A stretch of DNA of 14,047 nt, taken from CAZZIZ01 sp964654535. GTDB taxonomy: Bacteria; Bacteroidota; Bacteroidia; Chitinophagales; UBA2359. Below, in pieces: positions 7,889-14,047 of this stretch. The notes beneath the pieces are model-generated. The model did no database searches and was not told where the DNA came from. It saw nothing but the letters and a program-made list of their open reading frames with translations. The position numbers were made by a program, and so were the translations under genes. Location of the stretch: positions 1 through 14,047 of the forward strand of contig CAZZIZ010000084.1 in the NCBI GenBank assembly GCA_964654535.1, read 5' to 3'. Each line of letters begins with the position of its first letter. Within the stretch, counting starts at the first letter, position 1.

Positions 7889-8611
7889 CTACTGCATCAT
7901 ATCACTCATAGTATAGATACCCTTTTTCCCCTTCAACCACTTTGCTGCCTTAATAGCTCCATCCGCAAAACCGTCGCGACTAAAAGCTTTGTGTCTTAGT
8001 GTAAGCTCATCAATACCGCTGCGATAAATGATGTCGTGCGTGCCTTTTACATCGGCCTTGCGGTGAGAAATAATGCTTAGTGTCTCATCGTCATCATTTT
8101 CCTCGTTTTCCCATTTCTCCTTTCTATTGAGTCCCCAGATGATTTCATCGGCAAGGGTAATGGCGGTCCCGCTTGGAGAATCCAATTTCTCCGTATGGTG
8201 AGTTTCGACAATTTCTACATCGTAATGTTCGAGCGCATTCATTGTTTTGGCTAGTTGCTTATTGAGGTTGAAGAGTATATTCATCCCTACACTAAAGTTG
8301 CTGGCATAAAATAAAGACCCGTTTTTGTCCGCTACCCATTGCTTTACCGTAGGCAGATGAGAGTACCAACCGGTCGTACCCACTACTATAGGAACACCTT
8401 GATCAAGGCAGCTCTTAATATTGTCCATAACCGCATTCGGGGCAGAAAAGTCAATAGCCACATCGGCGTTCTTCATTGCATCAACATTCAAGGAATCCGC
8501 ACTGCCCAAAAATACCTTCGTGGAAATTTCGGTGCTTTTAGAATATTTTTTCTCTACTAGAGCCTCTATGGTCTTGCCCATTTTGCCATAGCCTATCAGT
8601 GCTAGTTTCAT
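7889..8611 (-). CDS. dapB: 4-hydroxy-tetrahydrodipicolinate reductase
   Basis: Reduces the dipicolinate precursor with NAD(P)H in the diaminopimelate/lysine pathway, which feeds peptidoglycan and lysine. The 240-residue protein has the Rossmann nucleotide loop GYGKMG (7-12), VVGTTGW (76-82), ASNFSVGMN (103-111) and the diagnostic catalytic segment ETHHTEKLDSPSGTA (136-150) with the His pair 138-139 and Lys142. Length is typical of the shorter Bacteroidota form. It is the last gene of the par operon: its ATG (8609-8611) follows the DUF5683 stop with one base between, suggesting coupled translation. In many Bacteroidota the signal peptidase gene lepB follows dapB; here a convergent VWA gene follows after 11 nt instead, with no room for a terminator between the stops. 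Confidence 0.96.
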   Translation of the reverse strand: MKLALIGYGKMGKTIEALVEKKYSKSTEISTKVFLGSADSLNVDAMKNADVAIDFSAPNAVMDNIKSCLDQGVPIVVGTTGWYSHLPTVKQWVADKNGSLFYASNFSVGMNILFNLNKQLAKTMNALEHYDVEIVETHHTEKLDSPSGTAITLADEIIWGLNRKEKWENEENDDDETLSIISHRKADVKGTHDIIYRSGIDELTLRHKAFSRDGFADGAIKAAKWLKGKKGIYTMSDMMQ

Positions 8612-8612
8612 T

Positions 8613-9602
8613 TTAAAAAGTTAGTGACCAATTGACACCTATGGTGCCATTTGGAAAAATGGTTGGCACAAGCGCTGTTTCTAAACCTAGGTCGTCATCT
8701 ATATCAAAGTCTCGCAGATGCGCGTCTACCGCAGCGTCTACTATGTTAAGTACATAAACCAAGACTCCTATCAATATCGCGTTATCCAAATCTTCTAAAA
8801 CAGAGTTTCGCGCTTGCAACAAGCGGTCGTCCTCAATACCAAAGTAGCCTCTTCCATTATTACCATCGTTGGTATCGTGAGGATTCATAGCACTGAAGTC
8901 ACCGAAGCGCCTAGCAAATAACTCATCTCGAAGAACTCTATGCCTATCCGCATTAAACCAAATAGCGTAACCAGCGGCAGCTAGGCCCGCAACGACAATC
9001 GGTGTTTTCCAAGTACGACCGTTGTATATCTGCCCCCAGCCAGGAAGCACTGCTGACATCAGTGCGGCCTTTGTAGGACTGTGCTTTTTGTCGGATTGTA
9101 AAATAAATGCGCTAGCATAAGCATCACCTACGTTCAGTAGATGAACAAAACCAACAGAAGCCAGTGACCAGCGATATCGTCGACGAGCCTGTTCCGCATC
9201 GAAGCGAAGATCCAGCGTAGTAGACTCTATGTATTCCATTTCCCCGACCCCATCATTTAAGCGACGATTAATCTCGGCACGGTTATCTAAAAAGTCCTTT
9301 CGAAAAGATAAGCCCACACCCAGTAGCACTGCACTACTACCCAAAATAATCGGCGCCTTATAAACCTGCTTGTTATGTACTTGTCCCCAACCAGGTACAG
9401 CCAAAGATTTTAAAGCCGGCCACATTTTAGGGTCGAATTCCTGCTTTACATAAACCGAAGTATCACTAGGTAATAAGGCACCTGGATCACTGCCATCAAA
9501 AAGTATGTCTTGCTCATTTTGTGCAAACAAGGAACAAGTACAAATTGCTGTCAGTAACAGTATACTAGAAGCACATTTCAAGAAAAAGAAACGTGTAAGC
9601 AT
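8613..9602 (-). CDS. DUF5683 membrane protein with internal domain duplication
   Basis: A Bacteroidota membrane protein of unknown function regularly encoded between parB and dapB. After a signal-peptide-like N terminus (about 1-28, hydrophobic 11-26), the 329-residue protein contains two related halves. Half 1 (about 60-170) begins ALKSLAVPGWGQVHNKQ (63-79), has a hydrophobic stretch (about 83-100) and ends near LNVGDAYASA (156-165). Half 2 (about 175-300) begins AALMSAVLPGWGQIYNGR (179-196), has a hydrophobic stretch (about 200-216) and ends near LNIVDAAVDAH (285-295). The second half is the canonical DUF5683 region. Members I know of are usually nearer 200-250 residues with one copy, so the first half looks like an added, diverged duplicate. 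It starts 20 nt after parB and ends one base before dapB. Family assignment is good; function is unknown. Confidence 0.85.
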   Translation of the reverse strand: MLTRFFFLKCASSILLLTAICTCSLFAQNEQDILFDGSDPGALLPSDTSVYVKQEFDPKMWPALKSLAVPGWGQVHNKQVYKAPIILGSSAVLLGVGLSFRKDFLDNRAEINRRLNDGVGEMEYIESTTLDLRFDAEQARRRYRWSLASVGFVHLLNVGDAYASAFILQSDKKHSPTKAALMSAVLPGWGQIYNGRTWKTPIVVAGLAAAGYAIWFNADRHRVLRDELFARRFGDFSAMNPHDTNDGNNGRGYFGIEDDRLLQARNSVLEDLDNAILIGVLVYVLNIVDAAVDAHLRDFDIDDDLGLETALVPTIFPNGTIGVNWSLTF

Positions 9603-9622
9603 TGCTTGGCTTTGATGAATAT

Positions 9623-10552
9623 TTAGTCCTCTAATAAGTCGAGGATACGATTGAAATCGTTGTCTGAGAAAAATGGAATCACTATTTCTCCCCTTTTGCC
9701 GTCCTTTTTTCTGATTGAAACCTTGGTTTCGAACTGAGCGCGCAAGTTTTCTTGCACTTTCAGAAAGTCCGGCGAGAGGCTAGGCTTTTTCTTACTCGTC
9801 TTAGGCTCCGGGTTATTATAAGAACGCATTAAGGCCTCCACATTGCGGACACTCAGACTTTTCTCAAGTATCTCACGGAAGACAGTTAGCTGTACCTCCA
9901 CCTTCGAACTACTCAATAGCGCACGAGCGTGACCCATACTTATTTTGCCATCCTGCAGCGCTTCACGAATATTTGGCGGCAAACGGAGTAAACGTAAGTA
10001 GTTGCTAATAGTAGAACGATCTTTACCCACTCTAATGGCCAACTCGTCTTGCGTTATGCTACATTCGTCAATAAGGCGCTGGTAGCTCACGCCAATCTCT
10101 ATGGCGTTGAGATCTTCGCGTTGAATATTTTCAATCAGTGCCATCTCCAATATCTGCGTATCGTTTACAGTTCTAATGTAAACTGGTGCCGTTTTCAAAC
10201 CCGCGAGCTTTGCTGCACGCCATCTTCTTTCGCCACTTATTATTTCGTAACCACTGCCTTTAGGTCGAACGGTGATGGGCTGGATCAATCCTTGCGTTTC
10301 AATAGACGCCGCCAATTCTTGCAGCGCATTTTGATCAAACTGTCTTCTAGGTTGATTTGGGTTGGCTTCTATCAAGTGCAGCGCAACCTCCTCAATATTT
10401 CCTTTTGGTCCAAGCTCAGCTGCAGCAGATTCCTTCTTCGCCCCATCCATCATTGGACGAGTCGTTTCGGCACTACTGTCGAAATCTGGGAGATCATTCA
10501 GGAGTGCCCGAATACCTCTACCTAGTTCGCTCTTTGGATCTTTTTTACTCAA
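9623..10552 (-). CDS. parB: Chromosome partitioning protein ParB, TTG start
   Basis: CTP-dependent DNA clamp that loads at parS near the origin and works with ParA to segregate the chromosome. The 309-residue protein has the conserved N terminus LGRGIRALL (10-18), a ParB/Srx CTP-binding domain (about 52-145) with NPNQPRR (64-70) and box GERRWRAA (107-114), then ENIQREDLNAIE (141-152), a helix-turn-helix (about 166-187, ITQDELAIRVGKDRSTISNY), MGHARALL (206-213), a charged linker and the C-terminal dimerisation domain (about 262-309). The start is TTG at 10550-10552, one base after the parA stop. It yields the family-typical short lead to LGRG. The overlap-like spacing points to coupled translation with parA. 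No copy of the usual parS palindrome (core CACGTG in a TTTCACGTGAAA context) was seen in the window. Confidence 0.96.
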   Translation of the reverse strand: MSKKDPKSELGRGIRALLNDLPDFDSSAETTRPMMDGAKKESAAAELGPKGNIEEVALHLIEANPNQPRRQFDQNALQELAASIETQGLIQPITVRPKGSGYEIISGERRWRAAKLAGLKTAPVYIRTVNDTQILEMALIENIQREDLNAIEIGVSYQRLIDECSITQDELAIRVGKDRSTISNYLRLLRLPPNIREALQDGKISMGHARALLSSSKVEVQLTVFREILEKSLSVRNVEALMRSYNNPEPKTSKKKPSLSPDFLKVQENLRAQFETKVSIRKKDGKRGEIVIPFFSDNDFNRILDLLED

Positions 10553-10553
10553 A

Positions 10554-11348
10554 TTATTCTGCTTCTACTTCGGCTACACCTACCATTGAGTGCTTATGTA
10601 CTAGTTCCTTGCCTAAGTTCAGGTAGTTGATTGAACCCTTACTTTCTATATCGTACATAATAATGGTTTTACCTACGCTAGGTGCTTCACCCAATCGAGT
10701 GTTACGATGTATAATCGTATCGAAAACCAATCCTTGGAAATGCTTCTTCACCTCTTCTACTACTTGGTTTGACAAGCGCAAACGAGAGTCGTACATCGTA
10801 AGGAGAATACCCTCTATGGAAAGCTCACTGTTTAAACGGCTCTGAACAATTTTTATGGTGTTCAATAGCTTACCAAGTCCCTCAAGTGCAAAGTATTCGC
10901 ACTGAACTGGTATCACCACACTATCCGCAGCAGTAAGTGCATTCAAAGTAATGAGCCCCAAAGACGGAGAACAATCAATAACGATATAGTCGTACCATTG
11001 ACCCAAACTGGCAATAGCCGTTTTCATTTTGAATTCACGATCCTTGTGATCTACTAATTCTATCTCCGCTCCTACTAAATCTAAGTGAGCTGGAATCAAA
11101 TCCAAGTTGGGCGATTCAGTTTTAATGATACAAGATTGCGCAGTCGCCTTTCCAATGAGACATTCGTAAATAGAATGCTCAATGTTTTTAGACTCCACTC
11201 CAACTCCAGAAGAAGAATTGGCCTGAGGGTCAGCATCGATTAACAATACTTTCTTTTCCATCGCACCTAGTGCGGCCGATAAGTTTATGGCGGTTGTAGT
11301 TTTACCTACCCCACCTTTCTGATTCGCTACTGCAATTACTTTTGCCAA
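10554..11348 (-). CDS. parA: Chromosome partitioning ATPase ParA, TTG start
   Basis: Deviant-Walker ATPase that binds the nucleoid and moves ParB-bound origins. The 264-residue protein has the Walker A loop KGGVGKTT (11-18) with signature Lys11, the A' motif DADPQ (38-42), Walker B IVIDCSPSLG (122-131) with Asp125, and the C-terminal NTRLGEAPS (216-224) found in chromosomal ParA/Soj proteins. It lacks the N-terminal DNA-binding extension of long plasmid ParAs, so it is the chromosomal type. The start is TTG (11346-11348): the frame is closed upstream at 11367-11369 with no ATG between, and TTG gives the expected MAKVIAVANQKGG. It sits 22 nt after the metallo-hydrolase gene and one base before parB. 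Confidence 0.97.
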   Translation of the reverse strand: MAKVIAVANQKGGVGKTTTAINLSAALGAMEKKVLLIDADPQANSSSGVGVESKNIEHSIYECLIGKATAQSCIIKTESPNLDLIPAHLDLVGAEIELVDHKDREFKMKTAIASLGQWYDYIVIDCSPSLGLITLNALTAADSVVIPVQCEYFALEGLGKLLNTIKIVQSRLNSELSIEGILLTMYDSRLRLSNQVVEEVKKHFQGLVFDTIIHRNTRLGEAPSVGKTIIMYDIESKGSINYLNLGKELVHKHSMVGVAEVEAE

Positions 11349-11370
11349 TGTCTTTTCCTTAAACTGTTAA

Positions 11371-12051
11371 TCAAATATCTATACTTGCACCTATATCCAC
11401 TAAGTGCAGCTTTTTTCCTTTTGCCTCAAAGGCCGCCTTCGCAGCACCCTGATCAATTTTTATGTACCCAAAGGTATCATAGTGAACGCCAATTACCTTA
11501 TCACATTCTACAAAGTCAGAACAGATAATTGCATCCTCGTAGCCCATCGTAAAATTATCACCAATTGGCAATATCGCACAATCAACCGATGTCCATAAAG
11601 GTATCAGTTTCATATCCATAGTAAGGGCTGTATCGCCACTATAATATACACTCCCTTCCTCGGACATTATAAGAAATCCAACGGGATTTCCCCCATAGCT
11701 TCCATCAGCTAAAGCACTGGAATGCACGGCATTAACAACCTTCACAGAGCCAAAATCCAGCTTTTTGGTGCCGCCCTGGTTCATAGGGTGCACGTTTGCA
11801 CAGCCATTGGCGCTCAAATAGGAGATTACCTCATAATTTCCAATGACCAAAGCCCCAGTCCGCGTCGCTATCTCAGGCAAATCGGCTAGGTGGTCCTCAT
11901 GCCCGTGACTCACCAAAATATAGTCAGCCTTTATATTCTCCACCACCACAGTCTTAGCCAATTCGTTTGGACGAATAAAGGGGTCTACTAAAATGTGCTT
12001 TCCGGCTATTTCTAAGCCAAAGCAGGCATGTCCGTAAAATGTAAATTTCAA
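11371..12051 (-). CDS. UPF0173-type metallo-beta-lactamase-fold hydrolase, TTG start
   Basis: A 226-residue single-domain metallo-hydrolase of the UPF0173 type; the physiological substrate of this family is not established. Metal-binding motifs are clear: His8 in FYGHACF, SHGHEDH (48-54) supplying His49, His51, Asp53 and His54, then His110, Asp140 in YSGDT and His190 in GVHYDTFGYI. The start is TTG (12049-12051): the frame upstream meets stops at 12085-12090 and contains no ATG, and TTG gives the family-typical MKFTFYGHACF. It is the first gene of the five-gene operon with parA, parB, the DUF5683 gene and dapB, 22 nt ahead of parA. Expression of the par genes therefore probably depends on the promoter region at 12052-12177. 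An alternative is a general beta-lactamase-like protein, but the motif set favours UPF0173. Confidence 0.9.
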   Translation of the reverse strand: MKFTFYGHACFGLEIAGKHILVDPFIRPNELAKTVVVENIKADYILVSHGHEDHLADLPEIATRTGALVIGNYEVISYLSANGCANVHPMNQGGTKKLDFGSVKVVNAVHSSALADGSYGGNPVGFLIMSEEGSVYYSGDTALTMDMKLIPLWTSVDCAILPIGDNFTMGYEDAIICSDFVECDKVIGVHYDTFGYIKIDQGAAKAAFEAKGKKLHLVDIGASIDI

Positions 12052-12084
12052 CCTAATCTGATTTCTTACAAAATACGAGATTTA

Positions 12085-12098
12085 TCAACCTAGGTTGA
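12085..12098. promoter_or_regulatory. 14-bp perfect palindrome in the divergent promoter region
   Basis: TCAACCTAGGTTGA is a perfect palindrome 34 bp upstream of the hydrolase-par operon start and 79 bp upstream of the flavin reductase start. Its position in the only intergenic space serving both transcripts fits an operator. A TATTTTG stretch lies just downstream on the minus strand (12070-12076) and could be part of a -7 box. No regulator gene is adjacent, so the function is inferred. Confidence 0.35.
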
Positions 12099-12177
12099 AG
12101 GAAGCTTGTCGCTTTTTTCAACAGAATAAGTGTTAAGGCGGGATTAAATACCTTAGAGGCTTCAAAAGAGAAATAAT

Positions 12178-12699
12178 ATGATCACTGTAGTATCAGGGAC
12201 GAATAGAGCGGACAGTAAAACCAAAATATTTGCTAATGCCTATCAAGCAATTTTAGAAAAATTAGGTCAAGCAAACCAAATGTTTTGTTTGACGGAATTA
12301 CCCAGCGATTTTTTGAGTGGGACTATGTACACCGAACGCAGTCAATCGTGGTTGGCTCTGCAGAAAAAATATTTAAATGATGCCGACAAGCTTCTTTTGG
12401 TGTTTCCGGAGTACAATGGCGCATTCCCCGGCATATTGAAATTAGTGATAGACGCGTCTGATATCAAGCCGGCGTGGAACGGAAAGAAAGTAAGTCTCAC
12501 TGGAGTTTCTAGCGGGCGCGCTGGCTGTCTCCGCGGCCTAGATGCAATGACCAATATGCTGAACTACATTAAAGCAGAGGTACTACTTAACAAGCTACCT
12601 ATTTCCCAAATTCATACGGTTCTCAACGAGCAAGGTGAAGTAAATGAAGATACACTCGCTTTAATGGAGCAACAAGTACAAGACCTGATTTCGTTTTAG
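12178..12699 (+). CDS. NAD(P)H-dependent FMN reductase, flavodoxin fold
   Basis: Predicted soluble flavoprotein that reduces FMN, quinones or similar acceptors with NAD(P)H. The 173-residue protein fits the usual length of the NADPH_dep_FMN_red family. Visible motifs are the phosphate-binding loop SGTNRADSKTKIFA (6-19), the flavin-contacting PEYNGAFPGILKLVID (77-92), and the glycine-rich GVSSGRAGCLRGLD (109-122), which corresponds to the second flavin-binding loop. The start is ATG at 12178, preceded by a purine-rich AAAAGAGAAATAAT that is only a weak ribosome-binding site, as usual in Bacteroidota. It stands alone, divergent from the hydrolase-par operon. The hairpin at 12792-12818 lies 92 nt past its stop and could also end this transcript. 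The natural acceptor cannot be told from the sequence. Confidence 0.88.
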   Translation: MITVVSGTNRADSKTKIFANAYQAILEKLGQANQMFCLTELPSDFLSGTMYTERSQSWLALQKKYLNDADKLLLVFPEYNGAFPGILKLVIDASDIKPAWNGKKVSLTGVSSGRAGCLRGLDAMTNMLNYIKAEVLLNKLPISQIHTVLNEQGEVNEDTLALMEQQVQDLISF

Positions 12700-12787
12700 T
12701 ACAATTGATTTTTTGGGAATGCCCCAGCTGCTATTGCAGATTAATCCAGCCGATCAAATGCCTGGCCCAACTTTGCGTTTAGGGCAT

Positions 12788-12818
12788 AAAAAAAGCGAGG
12801 TTTAAAAAACCTCGCTTT
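12788..12818 (-). terminator. Rho-independent terminator of the S74 protein gene
   Basis: The arms AAAGCGAGGTTT (12792-12803) and AAACCTCGCTTT (12807-12818) are perfect 12-bp reverse complements around a 3-nt loop. On the minus strand the hairpin is followed by a T run (the A run at 12788-12794). It begins 24 nt after the stop of the gene at 12842-13690. On the plus strand only a short CTTTCAATATT follows, so termination in that direction would be weaker. Confidence 0.92.
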
Positions 12819-12841
12819 CAATATTGTATAAGTTCTTACGA

Positions 12842-13690
12842 CTATCTCGTCGCTAACTTTTCGTTAACTGCTTTTTCCAACAATGCTGAGTAAGCTTGCA
12901 TTTGACTTTGTAATTGCTCAATCAATTTTTGCTGCTGCTCGATCATTTCTTGTTGCTCTTTTACAGCGTTTACCAAAAGGTACTTGATCTCTCCGTCACG
13001 AATTTTTAAGAACGTTTCTTCTGATATAGGATTTCCTTCGCCATCCACTTCTGTATGAACGAACTCTTCAACTAAGTAAGGAGCTACTTCTTGTAATTCT
13101 TGAGCATATACACCGATATGCACATCATCAGTTTCTAAACCAGCTTTTCCATTGTAAGTGTAACGGATAGTGTTTAGGTTTTTGATAACTAAAAGGCCAT
13201 CGCTAAACGGCGTAACATTATCTTTTAAGTTGCGATCTGAAGGTGTAATGATTCCAGTCGCGAAAATGTTTCCAACTGCATGGATTCTTTCGGTCGCGTT
13301 AACAATACCAAATCCCATGTATCCAGTAATTCCGTCTCCTGACATTAGGAAATTTGCAGAGCCACTGGTAAGAATACGATTTAGAACGGCAGATCTATTA
13401 TTTGCTGAAATCAAAAACTTGAAGTTTTGATCAAAAGTAAAACCTGGTTGTGCTCCAGCACCAACAAGCATTGCTGATCTGTCCGTACGCTCGTAAAGAG
13501 CAGTTGCAGAGGCTCCTGTTTCACGGTAGGTAGCACCTTTGGTTTTTACTAATCCATCGACTTCTAGTTTTTCAGTCGGAGTCGATGTTCCTATACCAAC
13601 ACCAGTATTAGTAACTTTTAAACTCGTCTGAGCAAAGGTGAATAAGCCCGTTGCAACGAAGACGATTAATAAGGAAAACAATTTTTTCAT
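12842..13690 (-). CDS. Secreted tail-fiber-domain protein with S74 intramolecular chaperone
   Basis: A 282-residue exported protein. An N-terminal signal peptide (about 1-20, KKLFSLLIVFVATGLFTFA, likely cut after FA before Q21) precedes the motif VGIGTSTPTEKLEVDG (31-46), common at the start of Bacteroidota 'tail fiber domain' proteins. Residues 47-148 are Gly/Ser/Asn-rich, fitting a beta-structured trimeric stalk. The Peptidase_S74 chaperone domain follows: SDRNLKDNV (151-159) contains the Ser151-Lys156 dyad, spaced as in self-cleaving members, then IGVYAQELQEVAP (192-204) and YLLVNAVKEQQE (237-248). The end (about 240-280) is a Gln/Glu-rich coiled coil. The expected behaviour is trimerisation followed by self-cleavage before Ser151. 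No phage genes are nearby, and such proteins occur as ordinary surface proteins in Bacteroidota. The start is ATG at 13688-13690, and a strong terminator follows. The ligand or role of the stalk is unknown. Confidence 0.9.
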   Translation of the reverse strand: MKKLFSLLIVFVATGLFTFAQTSLKVTNTGVGIGTSTPTEKLEVDGLVKTKGATYRETGASATALYERTDRSAMLVGAGAQPGFTFDQNFKFLISANNRSAVLNRILTSGSANFLMSGDGITGYMGFGIVNATERIHAVGNIFATGIITPSDRNLKDNVTPFSDGLLVIKNLNTIRYTYNGKAGLETDDVHIGVYAQELQEVAPYLVEEFVHTEVDGEGNPISEETFLKIRDGEIKYLLVNAVKEQQEMIEQQQKLIEQLQSQMQAYSALLEKAVNEKLATR

Positions 13691-13723
13691 GCGAAATTAT
13701 TTAAGTATGATTAGGCGAGAACG

Positions 13724-13753
13724 CAAGTATATGTTATAATTTTTGAACTACAT
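13724..13753 (-). promoter_or_regulatory. Possible promoter of the S74 protein gene
   Basis: On the minus strand TATACTTG (13731 to 13724) matches the TAnnTTTG box at all but one fixed base. It is preceded after 19 nt by ATG (13753 to 13751), one mismatch from the TTG box. The start codon lies 33 nt downstream of the -7 box, a reasonable leader length. Confidence 0.28.
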
Positions 13754-13980
13754 AATATTCTGTTCGATAGATATTAAGGCTACTTTGAAATTTAGAACAA
13801 ATTGATAAAGAAAACGACTTTAATCAATTCTTACCAATGTTTTAAAATTTCGAAGAAATACCACAATGCTTCGATTGTTGAGTAAATATCCAAAATGAAG
13901 CCATTCTCTCTTGGCGAAAAATGCCCCATGATTTCTCGTCTTAGTCTGTCTAAGGCGGCATTAAGCCGACATTATATGAG
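13754..13980. other. AT-rich intergenic stretch without a recognised gene
   Basis: The 357 nt from 13691 to the window end contain no gene. This AT-rich part has no open frame of note, no tRNA fold and no strong hairpin. Only short inverted repeats occur: CTTAG / CTAAG at 13940-13954 and CGGC / GCCG at 13956-13968, immediately before the tandem 12-mers. Confidence 0.6.
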
Positions 13981-14016
13981 TTAGAGCTTGTTTTAGAGCT
14001 TGTTTTAGAGCTTGAG
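13981..14016 (+). repeat. Three tandem 12-mers abutting the second element copy
   Basis: TTAGAGCTTGTT occurs at 13981-13992 and 13993-14004, and a third copy with two changed bases (TTAGAGCTTGAG) at 14005-14016. The next base begins the repeat element, whose own first bases TTAGG continue the same register. The array is too short and lacks spacers, so it is not a CRISPR. Confidence 0.85.
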
Positions 14017-14047
14017 TTAGGGATCGGAAAGATGCGACCCTAAGGGA
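14017..14047 (+). repeat. Structured intergenic repeat element, 5' part of a second copy, cut by the window edge
   Basis: The 23 nt at 14017-14039 match the minus-strand sequence 4905 to 4883 at 20 positions, including the shared GATGCGACC, and both continue with AAGGGA after one or two bases. Orientation is opposite to the first copy. The rest lies outside the window. Confidence 0.65.

Noticed and set aside
10049..10525. Open frame of 158 codons on the plus strand, antisense to parB
   Set aside because: The opposite strand encodes a well-conserved ParB over the same bases; the antisense product has no recognisable motif and composition typical of a shadow frame.
9600..12177. parS centromere sites around parA and parB
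   Set aside because: I looked for the CACGTG-centred parS palindrome here and in the rest of the window and found none, only isolated ACGTG strings without symmetry.
12842..13690. Prophage tail fiber as evidence for an integrated phage
   Set aside because: The protein has its own signal peptide and terminator, and there are no structural, lysis or integrase genes around it.
13981..14016. CRISPR-like repeat array
   Set aside because: Units are 12 bp, directly abutting, without spacers, and there are no cas genes.

Overview
The window looks like a chromosomal segment of a Bacteroidota bacterium, most likely Flavobacteriales-like. The evidence is the gene order parA - parB - DUF5683 - dapB, a three-gene acyl-CoA carboxylase set, a secreted S74 'tail fiber' protein with the N-terminal VGIGTSTPTEKLEV motif, weak Shine-Dalgarno signals and moderate-to-low GC. 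Genus cannot be decided from the sequence. No rRNA, tRNA, CRISPR array, insertion sequence or phage module was seen.

Layout. (1) 1-3564, minus strand: an acyl-CoA (propionyl-CoA-type) carboxylase operon of biotin carrier protein, biotin carboxylase and carboxyltransferase; the last gene loses only its final codon or codons at the window edge. (2) 3711-4613, minus: a zinc-dependent histone-deacetylase-family lysine deacylase. (3) 4680-4914: a non-coding, heavily base-paired element ending in a 16-bp inverted repeat. The start of a second copy appears at 14017-14047 on the other strand. (4) 4927-6459 (minus) and 6600-7877 (plus): a divergent pair encoding a membrane-anchored PP2C phosphatase and a membrane-anchored coiled-coil VWA protein whose first helix resembles that of MotB/ExbD stator proteins. 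This is the least ordinary protein-coding part of the window. (5) 7889-12051, minus: a tight five-gene operon of metallo-beta-lactamase-fold hydrolase, ParA, ParB, an internally duplicated DUF5683 membrane protein and DapB. Its first three genes all start with TTG. (6) 12178-12699, plus: a flavodoxin-fold NAD(P)H-dependent FMN reductase. (7) 12842-13690, minus: a secreted S74 self-cleaving chaperone-domain protein with a perfect 12-bp hairpin terminator behind it. (8) 13691-14047: non-coding, with three tandem 12-mers leading into the second copy of the structured element.

How the genes work together. The carboxylase genes form one enzyme for odd-chain or propionate carbon entering via methylmalonyl-CoA, and the upstream deacylase may act on acyl-lysines tied to the same acyl-CoA pools (inference). 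ParA and ParB segregate the chromosome origin, and DapB supplies diaminopimelate and lysine for the cell wall. The PP2C/VWA pair is likely a membrane signalling module that resembles the phosphatase plus VWA part of TerY-P-type modules but has no kinase in view.
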